Origin: Frankiales bacterium
Lineage (GTDB): Bacteria > Actinomycetota > Actinomycetes > Mycobacteriales > Jatrophihabitantaceae
Length of the DNA: 6,991 nt
NCBI GenBank assembly: GCA_025963265.1
Contig: JAOPUY010000147.1
Location: forward strand, 1-6,991
Reading direction: 5' to 3'
In this document: in pieces, positions 1 through 5,278 of the stretch
Layout: every line of letters starts with the position of its first letter
How positions within the stretch are numbered: the stretch's first letter is position 1
Translations under genes and position numbers: made by a program
The notes under the pieces: generated by a model
Databases searched by the model: none
Seen by the model: the letters and a program-made list of their open reading frames with translations, nothing else
What the model was told of the DNA's origin: nothing

Positions 1-93
1 CGCCCGGTCCCATCCCGAACCCGGAAGCTAAGCCTCTCAGCGCCGATGGTACTGCGCGGGCCACTGCGTGGGAGAGTAGGACGTCGCCGGACA
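1..93 (+). rRNA. rrf: 5S ribosomal RNA, 3' part (5' end outside window)
   Basis: The first 93 bases match the conserved 3' three-quarters of bacterial 5S rRNA. Recognisable blocks are CCCATCCCGAACCCGGAAG (loop C and helix III region), GCTAAGCC, CGCCGATGGTACTG (loop E region) and GGGAGAGTAGGACGTCGCCGG at the 3' end. The molecule is usually about 117-120 nt, so roughly 25-28 bases of the 5' end, including the 5' strand of helix I, lie before the window. The 3' boundary near 93 is approximate. It is presumably the last gene of a 16S-23S-5S operon, and the strong terminator directly after it fits that. Confidence 0.96.
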
Positions 94-101
94 CACTTTC
101 G

Positions 102-151
102 ACCAAGGTCGTTCGGCTATTAGCCGAACGACCTTGGTTGTTTTTGTTGTT
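102..151 (+). terminator. Intrinsic terminator of the rRNA operon
   Basis: There is a perfect 17-bp inverted repeat, 102-118 (ACCAAGGTCGTTCGGCT) against 122-138, with only three bases (119-121) between the arms. A T-rich tail (139-151, TGTTTTTGTTGTT) follows. This is a textbook Rho-independent terminator about 9 bases after the 5S 3' end. It is unusually long and T-rich for this GC-rich genome, as expected for stopping an rRNA operon. Confidence 0.95.
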
Positions 152-174
152 AAATCTCTAGATCGGGAAATGTA

Positions 175-1827
175 ATGGCTGACTTTGGATCGAACCGAGA
201 CCGTGGCGCTGACCGGCGCCCGAGTGCCGCCCGGACTGGCTCCGGCGGACGCGCCGGCGCACCGCGAGGTGGTTCGGCCAGTTCGGCCGCCGCCCGCGGC
301 ACCCGCGGCGGCGCGCCCCGAGACGGGGCCCCTCGCACGGCAGGCAACTCCGACTCCCGCTCGAATTCGTCCACTGCGCGTGACTCAAGACCAGCTCGTT
401 CCGCCGGCCCCCGGGCCCAAGGGGGAGCGGAGCGCCCCGCCCGTGGCCAATCGGCCAGCCGGGGCGAGAACGGAAACAAGTGGTGGGAGCCCGGCGGTTC
501 GCCGTCGGCCGGCTCACCGGCCCGCGGTCGATCAGGCGACGCGAGGCCCCCACGGACGACCGACAGCCGTCCTTCCCGCTCGACTGAGGGCCGCCCGACC
601 CGCTCGGCTGACACCCGCCCCGCTCGGGCCGGGGACAGCCGGCCTTCCCGCTCGACCGATAGCCGCCCGTCGCGCTCGGCTGATTCGCGAGCCCCGCGCT
701 CGGCCGACAGCCGCCCAACCCGTGGGTCGACGGACAGCCGTCCCACCCGTGGATCGGCCGACAGCCGTCCCACCCGTGGCTCGGCCGACAGCCGTCCCTC
801 GCGAGCTACTGACCGGCCCGCTCGGTCGGAGACCTCCCGATACGAGCGCCCGAGCACCAGCCGGCCGACGCGGGCCGCGGCCGAGCGCCCCAGCCACAGC
901 GACGACCGGCGGCCGCAGCGTGATTCCCGTCCGCAACGGGCCGGCGAGCGAGGCTCGACGTCCTCCTACGCCTCCCGGGAGCGGGCGGCCAACCGGGTGG
1001 ATGCTCGCGGGTCCGAGCAGCGTCCGCGCCGCGTCGACGGCGACCGGCCGCAGCGAGACACGCGTCCCCAGCGCTCGGGGGAGTTCAAGCCGCGCGGCGG
1101 CGTGCGCAGCCCCGCGCCGACTCGCGAGGAATATGAGCTGACCCGCGGCTCGCGCCCGTCTCGGGGCGAGGAGATCGCGATTCCGGCCGACGCCGATCCC
1201 CGGTTGCTAGATCCATCGGTCCGATCCGAACTTCGCTCGCTCAGCAAGCTCGCCGCCGAGTTCGTCGGCGGTCACCTGGTGGCCGCCGGCCAGCTGATCG
1301 ACGATGACCCCAAGCGCGCGCTCGAGCACGCCCGGGCCGCTCGCGGCCGCGGCGCCCGAGTCGCGGCCGTGCGCGAGGCCTGCGGCTTGGCCGCCTACCA
1401 CGCCCAGGAGTGGGCCGAGGCGCTCTCCGAGCTCCGGGCGGCTCGCCGAATCTCGGGCGACGCGTCGAACATCGCGGTGATGACTGACTGCGAACGCGCC
1501 CTCGGCCGGCCCGAGCGGGCTCTGAAGGCGTTCGACGACCCGGCGATCGGCAAGCTCGATTTCGCCGTGCGGGCCGAGCTCGCGATCGTGGTCGCCGGCG
1601 CCCGCCGGGATCTGGGTCAGCTCGACGCCGCGCTGAGCGTGTTGGAGCGAGCCGGCGTGGATCCGAAAAATCCGCGACCGGGTAGCACGCGGCTCTGGTA
1701 CGCCTACGCCGACGCCCTAGCCGAGGCCGGCCGGACGCAAGAAGCGATCCAGTGGTTCGGCAACACCGTCATGATCGATCACGATGACGAGACCGACGCC
1801 GCCGATCGGGCCGCTGCGCTGCTGTAA
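175..1827 (+). CDS. TPR-like protein with long Arg/Ser-rich repetitive N-terminal region (Rv1691-type)
   Basis: Protein of 550 residues with two unlike halves. Residues 1 to about 335 are dominated by Arg, Ser, Pro, Gly, Ala and Asp, with almost no large hydrophobic residues; this part is predicted to be disordered and very basic. It holds octa/nonapeptide repeats of DSRPxRS type (residues about 130-212) and a duplicated RPQRD[ST]RPQR motif (244-258 and 290-303). From about residue 341 (DPRLLDP) to the end the chain is amphipathic helices with TPR-like spacing, for example ALEHARAARGRG, YHAQEWAEALSELRAAR, ERALKAFDD and YADALAEAGRTQEAIQWF. No signal peptide or membrane segment is visible, so it is probably cytosolic. 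Its place at the head of the HAD-tlyA-nadK-recN block matches the TPR protein Rv1691 of M. tuberculosis. The function is unknown; TPR domains bind proteins, and basic Arg/Ser tails often bind RNA (inference). ATG at 175 has a weak GGGAA (165-169) five bases upstream. Confidence 0.85.
   Translation: MADFGSNRDRGADRRPSAARTGSGGRAGAPRGGSASSAAARGTRGGAPRDGAPRTAGNSDSRSNSSTARDSRPARSAGPRAQGGAERPARGQSASRGENGNKWWEPGGSPSAGSPARGRSGDARPPRTTDSRPSRSTEGRPTRSADTRPARAGDSRPSRSTDSRPSRSADSRAPRSADSRPTRGSTDSRPTRGSADSRPTRGSADSRPSRATDRPARSETSRYERPSTSRPTRAAAERPSHSDDRRPQRDSRPQRAGERGSTSSYASRERAANRVDARGSEQRPRRVDGDRPQRDTRPQRSGEFKPRGGVRSPAPTREEYELTRGSRPSRGEEIAIPADADPRLLDPSVRSELRSLSKLAAEFVGGHLVAAGQLIDDDPKRALEHARAARGRGARVAAVREACGLAAYHAQEWAEALSELRAARRISGDASNIAVMTDCERALGRPERALKAFDDPAIGKLDFAVRAELAIVVAGARRDLGQLDAALSVLERAGVDPKNPRPGSTRLWYAYADALAEAGRTQEAIQWFGNTVMIDHDDETDAADRAAALL
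562..810 (+). repeat. In-frame tandem repeat coding for DSRPxRS octa/nonapeptides
   Basis: Coding repeat inside the TPR gene. Units begin with an Asp (once Glu) codon at 562, 586, 610, 634, 658 and 682 (24-base period, 8 residues). Units at 706, 733 and 760 have a 27-base period (9 residues, DSRPTRGS plus Ala/Thr). A final 24-base unit starts at 787. The unit lengthens by one Gly codon. The three 27-base units are nearly identical at DNA level, differing at few, mostly silent positions, which suggests recent duplication. The earlier 24-base units have drifted more. All period changes are multiples of three, so the frame is kept. Confidence 0.9.
904..1083 (+). repeat. Two dispersed copies of an RPQRD[ST]RPQR motif
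   Basis: A second repeat family in the basic region of the TPR protein. Residues 244-258 (904-948) read DRRPQRDSRPQRAGE and residues 290-303 (1042-1083) read DRPQRDTRPQRSGE. The two copies are 32 residues apart and differ by one inserted Arg and two conservative changes. Their role is unknown; the density of Arg and Gln would suit nucleic-acid or phosphate contacts (inference). Confidence 0.75.
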
Positions 1828-3125
1828 CCCGGCTCTGCGGCGGGCGCGGCGTCGGCGAATCGCCGGATCACCAGGCCCGACGCCGGTTTCGGGGTGAACA
1901 GCGTCGATTTCCGAGGCATCCGCTGACCCGCGGCGGCCACCGCGGCGACCGCGCTCACCGGCGTCGCCCGCAACAAGACGGCGGTGCCGCCCCGGGCCCG
2001 CGCCGCGGCGACGGCGTCAGCGACGCTGTGCTCGTAGTCCACCGTGCCCACCTCATCGGGCAGCGACCACACGCGGGGCACTAGGACCTGGTGCAACACG
2101 CTGACGTCGAGCTGGCCAAGCGTGCTACCGGCGGCGGACCCCAACGCCTCCTGCACCAGCGCAGGGTCAAGCTCGGTGACGATCACGGTTTCCTGACCGT
2201 CGCTCAAAGCCAGCGCAAAGCCCTCGATCTCATCGAGCCGGCGTTCGGCCTCGGCTAACGGCACCGTGTCGCTGACCTTTGCCACCTCACGGACAGCCGT
2301 CAACGCCTCCGGAAAGCCGAGGGCGATCACGCGGTGGATGGGATGGACCTGCGGGCCGTAGGACGAGCTGTCGACCAGCAAGGTCAGCCCTCGGTCCCAC
2401 GGACCGGGCGCGCCGGCATGCTCGGCCTGCAGCTGGCGGTAGGTCGCGTACCGGTGGTGCCCATCGGCGATCAGCGCCCGACGGGTCGACAGATCAGCGG
2501 CGACCTTGTCCAACGTCGCCGGATCGGTCTCGGCCCACAGTCGGTGGGTCACGCCGTCCGGCGTGTGCGCGAGTGCCAGCGGCTCGCGAGCCGAGATCTC
2601 GGCGACCAACCGCGAGGCGGCGCCGCCGCCGTCGTAGACGAGATAGATCGGCTCCAGGTTGGCCTGAGTCTGACTCATCAAAGCCAGGCGATCAGCCACC
2701 GGCCCGGCCATGGTGTTCTCGTGCGGCAGGATCACGCCCTCAGCCGGATCGCGAAGCTCGACCGCGCCCAACAGCCCCCGGGTCACCCCCGCGCCGGCCC
2801 CCGCCGCCTCGTAGGCCATCTCATACACGTAGAGCGCCTCGACCTCGTCGACGGCCAAGACGCCGTCGGCTGACCAGCGGTCCAACAACACGGCCGCGCC
2901 CGCGTAGGCGTCACCCCCGGCCAGCGCCGCCTCCTCGGGGCCCGGAAGGATCAGCCGGACGGCGTTAGCCGGGTCGCCCGCCACCAGCGCGGCCCGCTCG
3001 GCGGCCGAGATCACGTCATACGGCGGGCAGAGCCGGTCGCCCAGGCCAGCGGCTCCGACGGTGTAGCGAACGGCGCGAAACGGCGCCAACGACAACCCGC
3101 GCTCTGCATCGGTGTCCACGAGCAC
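1779..3125 (-). CDS. DUF1015 (COG4198) family protein
   Basis: Protein of 448 residues with the landmarks of the DUF1015 family. These are an N-terminal SLAPFRAVRY block (12-21), CPPYDVIS (33-40), LPHENT (133-138), the signature ADGHHRYAT (220-228), HPIHRV (261-266) and the C-terminal MPRKSTLFTPKPASGL stretch (403-418). The family is widespread and its biochemistry is largely unassigned. The DGHHR element recalls the active-site motif of ParB/sulfiredoxin-fold proteins, some of which are nucleotide-dependent kinases, so an NTP-linked enzyme is a guess only. No membrane segment or signal peptide is seen. The start is uncertain: GTG 3125 gives this length, GTG 3119 (codon 3) is favoured by a TAGCAT hexamer eight bases upstream, and TTG 3095 is also possible. 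The last 25 residues (Ala/Ser-rich) extend past the family domain and overlap the TPR gene by 49 bp. It diverges from the HAD gene. Confidence 0.9.
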   Translation of the reverse strand: MLVDTDAERGLSLAPFRAVRYTVGAAGLGDRLCPPYDVISAAERAALVAGDPANAVRLILPGPEEAALAGGDAYAGAAVLLDRWSADGVLAVDEVEALYVYEMAYEAAGAGAGVTRGLLGAVELRDPAEGVILPHENTMAGPVADRLALMSQTQANLEPIYLVYDGGGAASRLVAEISAREPLALAHTPDGVTHRLWAETDPATLDKVAADLSTRRALIADGHHRYATYRQLQAEHAGAPGPWDRGLTLLVDSSSYGPQVHPIHRVIALGFPEALTAVREVAKVSDTVPLAEAERRLDEIEGFALALSDGQETVIVTELDPALVQEALGSAAGSTLGQLDVSVLHQVLVPRVWSLPDEVGTVDYEHSVADAVAAARARGGTAVLLRATPVSAVAAVAAAGQRMPRKSTLFTPKPASGLVIRRFADAAPAAEPGYSSAAARSAASVSSS

Positions 3126-3127
3126 CG

Positions 3128-3133
3128 ATGCTA
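3128..3133 (-). promoter_or_regulatory. Possible -10 element for a leaderless DUF1015 transcript
   Basis: On the minus strand these bases read TAGCAT, fitting the actinobacterial TANNNT -10 pattern. The element lies 8 bases before the GTG at 3119-3117, so transcription could start at that codon and give a leaderless mRNA. It lies only 2 bases before GTG 3125, which argues for the shorter start. No convincing -35 is visible. Confidence 0.35.
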
Positions 3134-3166
3134 CGCAGCGCCCGGCGGTAGGCGATCATCGTTGGC

Positions 3167-4225
3167 ATGATCGAATCCGCGCGTCCACTGGCCGAAACCT
3201 ACGACGTGGCCCTGCTCGACCTCGACGGCGTGGTCTATGTCGGCGAAGACCCAGTGCCCGGCGTCCCGCTGGCGCTGGCCGAGGTACGCGCCGCGGGAAT
3301 GCGGCTGGGCTTCGTCACCAACAACGCCTCCCGGACTCCGGCCCAGGTCGTCGCGCTACTCGCCCGCATGCACGTCCCAGCGCAGGGGGACGAGGTCATC
3401 ACCTCCTCGCACGCCGCCGCCCACTACCTGGCCGATGTCCTTACGCCGGGCTCCCCGGTGCTCATCATCGGCACCACCGGGCTCATCGAGGCGATCGCCG
3501 AGCGCGGGCTGAAGCCGGTCTTCTCGGCCGACGAGGCTCCGGCGGCCGTGGTCCAGGGCTTCTCGCCGGACATCGACTGGAAGTCGCTGGCCGAAGGGAT
3601 GGTCGCGATCCGGGCCGGCGCCCGCTGGGTCGCCACCAACCTCGACCCGTCGGTCCCCTCGCCGCGCGGCCCGCTGCCTGGCAACGGAGCGCTGGTCGCC
3701 GCGCTGCGCACGGCGAGCGGGCACGAGCCGGAGTCCACCGGCAAGCCCGATCCGCGAATGCACGCCGAGAGCGTTCAACGCTCAGGCGCTCGCAACCCGA
3801 TCGTGGTGGGCGACCGCCTCGACACCGACATCGAGGGCGCGAAACGCGTCGGGTGCGCCTCGCTGCTGGTCCTCACCGGGGTCACCGACGCCGCCCAACT
3901 GCTGGCCGCGCCCGAGCAGCACCGTCCGGAGTTCATCGGGCGGGACGCCGGCGCGCTGCTGCTGGCCCATCCAACGGTGACGAGCACGGCCGATCAGGTC
4001 AGCTGCGGCCGCGCTCGGGTGCGGACCGACGGCCGCCGCCTCATCGTGACCAGCGAGGGCGGCGGCGGTGACGGGCTCGACGTGCTGCGAGCGCTGGCTC
4101 ACGCCAGCTGGTCGCAGACCGTCCCGGGGTCGCCGCCCGGCCGGCCCGGCCAGCCGTTCGAGATCATCGCCGGCGACCGCACCAGCCGCTCGGAGTTGGA
4201 CGCGCTGGCCGTGGACCACCGCTGA
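3167..4225 (+). CDS. HAD-IIA (NagD-like) phosphatase with C-terminal half-GNAT-like extension, probable glycerol-3-phosphate phosphatase
   Basis: Protein of 352 residues, close to the length of M. tuberculosis Rv1692. HAD motifs are complete: motif I DLDGVVY (18-24, nucleophile D18 and acid D20), motif II TNN (51-53), the lysine motif GKPDP (192-196, K193) and motif IV GDRLDTDIEGAK (215-226, D216/D221). The segment between motifs II and III is the size of a type C2a cap. Residues about 270-352 lie beyond the HAD fold, where Rv1692 carries a truncated GNAT-like domain. Rv1692 dephosphorylates glycerol 3-phosphate in recycling of glycerophospholipid head groups; the same activity here is inferred from synteny and architecture. 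NagD relatives act on nucleotides or other sugar phosphates, so the substrate is open. ATG 3167 has no clear Shine-Dalgarno. The gene starts the plus-strand run and is followed after 37 bp by a small gene. Confidence 0.92.
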   Translation: MIESARPLAETYDVALLDLDGVVYVGEDPVPGVPLALAEVRAAGMRLGFVTNNASRTPAQVVALLARMHVPAQGDEVITSSHAAAHYLADVLTPGSPVLIIGTTGLIEAIAERGLKPVFSADEAPAAVVQGFSPDIDWKSLAEGMVAIRAGARWVATNLDPSVPSPRGPLPGNGALVAALRTASGHEPESTGKPDPRMHAESVQRSGARNPIVVGDRLDTDIEGAKRVGCASLLVLTGVTDAAQLLAAPEQHRPEFIGRDAGALLLAHPTVTSTADQVSCGRARVRTDGRRLIVTSEGGGGDGLDVLRALAHASWSQTVPGSPPGRPGQPFEIIAGDRTSRSELDALAVDHR

Positions 4226-4250
4226 ACGAGGGCGCCGGCGAACTCAGCGG

Positions 4251-4256
4251 TACGGT
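4251..4256 (+). promoter_or_regulatory. Possible -10 element before the 60-residue gene and tlyA
   Basis: TACGGT fits TANNNT and ends 6 bases before the GTG at 4263, the spacing expected for a leaderless start at that codon. The overlapping GGTGA (4254-4258) is a competing reading as a weak ribosome-binding site. No good -35 box is visible. Confidence 0.35.
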
Positions 4257-4262
4257 GAATGG

Positions 4263-4445
4263 GTGACCGAGTCCGCTGCCAGCACCGCCCCGGCCGAGAA
4301 GACCGCCGCCGCCCTGGACCAGATCGCGGCCGCGGTGGCCGCGATCGAGGACGTCGACGAACTGCCGCTGATCGAGGCGGCTCAGCGGTTCCACGGGCTG
4401 CACGACGAGTTGCAGGGCGCGCTGTCCGACCTCGACCGAGGCTGA
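4263..4445 (+). CDS. Conserved small protein (60 aa) between HAD phosphatase and TlyA (Rv1693-type)
   Basis: GTG start at 4263, TGA at 4443-4445, 60 residues. The sequence is acidic and Ala/Leu-rich. It has two probable helices, about residues 14-31 (TAAALDQIAAAVAAIEDV) and 33-57 (ELPLIEAAQRFHGLHDEL onward), consistent with a small helical hairpin. There are no Cys residues, membrane segment or signal peptide. A small conserved hypothetical of similar size (Rv1693, 58 aa) lies at this place in M. tuberculosis, and other actinobacteria carry a like one, which supports it as a real gene. Its function is unknown. It ends 11 bases before tlyA, so translational coupling with tlyA is likely. An upstream in-frame extension exists back to 4068 but overlaps the HAD gene and is not favoured. 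Confidence 0.8.
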   Translation: MTESAASTAPAEKTAAALDQIAAAVAAIEDVDELPLIEAAQRFHGLHDELQGALSDLDRG

Positions 4446-4456
4446 GCCCGCAGCGA

Positions 4457-5278
4457 ATGGTCCGTCACCTGCGTCTGGACGCTGAGCTCGTGCGCCGGCG
4501 GCTGGCCCGATCCCGCGAGCAGGCCGTCGAATTGATCAACAACGGCCTGGTCGAGGTTCGCGGCTCGAGGGCGACCAAGCCCGCCTCCGGCGTCGAGGCC
4601 GACACGCCGATCCGGGTGCGAGCCGACCGGGACGACCCCGGCTACGCCTCCCGGGGCGCGCACAAGCTGGTCGGCGCCCTGGAACGATTCGGCGTCGAGG
4701 TCGCCGGCAAGCGATGCCTGGACGCCGGAGCTTCGACCGGCGGGTTCACCGATGTGCTGCTGCGCCGGGGAGCGCGCCAGGTGATCGCGGTCGACGTCGG
4801 TTACGGCCAGTTGGTCTGGTCGCTGCAGTCTGACCCCCGGGTCTTGGTGCAGGACCGGACCAACATTCGCACGCTCCGACCCGAGGACATCGGAGGGCCC
4901 GCCGAGCTCACCGTCGCCGACCTGTCCTTCATCTCCCTGGAGCTGGTGCTTCCCGCGCTGACCGCCTGCACCGAGACCGACCTCATCCCGATGGTCAAGC
5001 CGCAGTTCGAGGTCGGGCGGGAGCGCTTAGGCCGCGGCGGCGTCGTCCGTGACCCGATGTTGCGCGCTGAGACCGTGTTGAGCGTGGCCCGCAGGGCCGA
5101 GTCACTAGGCTGGGGGACCGCGGCGGTCGCGCGGAGCCCGCTGCCCGGCCCCAGCGGAAACGTCGAGTTCTTCCTCTGGTTGCGCAAGGACGCCGGCCCG
5201 GTGGACCCCGAACAGGTGCACGCCGCAGTGAGCCACCCAACGCCCGGGTTCAACGAGGATCAACAGGAGTCGCCATGA
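4457..5278 (+). CDS. tlyA: TlyA, 16S/23S rRNA (cytidine-2'-O)-methyltransferase
   Basis: Protein of 273 residues (M. tuberculosis TlyA has 268). The N-terminal S4 RNA-binding domain covers about residues 5-58 (LDAELVRRRLARSREQAVEL onward). A Rossmann methyltransferase domain follows, with SAM-binding DAGASTGGFTDVLL (89-102) and DVGYGQL (113-119). The catalytic tetrad known from TlyA is present as K70, D155, K181 and E237, in SRGAHK, VADLSFIS, MVKPQFEVG and GNVEFFLWL. TlyA methylates C1920 of 23S and, in the longer TlyAII type, also C1409 of 16S rRNA; its loss gives capreomycin/viomycin resistance. Length and the N-terminal extension suggest TlyAII (inference). The interdomain linker reads PGYA (61-64) where the mycobacterial enzyme has RAWV. 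ATG 4457 is chosen because MVRHLRLDAELVRR aligns with the start of the mycobacterial protein; the frame is open back to ATG 4259 but that stretch is the small gene. The stop overlaps the nadK start (ATGA). Confidence 0.96.
   Translation: MVRHLRLDAELVRRRLARSREQAVELINNGLVEVRGSRATKPASGVEADTPIRVRADRDDPGYASRGAHKLVGALERFGVEVAGKRCLDAGASTGGFTDVLLRRGARQVIAVDVGYGQLVWSLQSDPRVLVQDRTNIRTLRPEDIGGPAELTVADLSFISLELVLPALTACTETDLIPMVKPQFEVGRERLGRGGVVRDPMLRAETVLSVARRAESLGWGTAAVARSPLPGPSGNVEFFLWLRKDAGPVDPEQVHAAVSHPTPGFNEDQQESP
5265..5269 (+). promoter_or_regulatory. Ribosome-binding site of nadK
   Basis: AGGAG lies inside the last codons of tlyA, 5 bases before ATG 5275. It is the only strong Shine-Dalgarno sequence in the window. 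It fixes the nadK start at 5275 rather than the in-frame ATG at 5287. Confidence 0.8.

Noticed and set aside
562..810. CRISPR-like array from the regular 24/27-base repeats
   Set aside because: Repeats are contiguous without spacers, in frame with a long gene, and change length by whole codons; this is a protein repeat.
150..857. 235-residue minus-strand frame with GRLSxxxRVGR repeats
   Set aside because: It is the antisense image of the Arg/Ser repeat; its repeats come from the plus-strand unit. The plus frame continues into a TPR-like domain and keeps the conserved gene order, and the minus frame would run into the rRNA terminator.
185..1141. 318-residue plus-strand frame overlapping the TPR gene
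   Set aside because: It is a +1 shadow in high-GC sequence, made of Arg/Pro/Ala without a domain; it ends before the conserved TPR part.
1853..1865. Short inverted repeat CGGCGAATCGCCG as a terminator between TPR and DUF1015
   Set aside because: It has only 5-6 bp arms, no T-tract on either side, and lies inside the DUF1015 coding region.
2279..2968. Plus-strand frames (2279-2968 and 2334-2873) inside the DUF1015 gene
   Set aside because: They are antisense to a gene with clear family motifs and have biased Arg/Pro composition without domains.
4259..4456. N-terminal extension of TlyA from ATG 4259
   Set aside because: The 66 extra residues are Arg-rich without a domain, cover the conserved small gene, and known TlyA proteins begin at the equivalent of ATG 4457.
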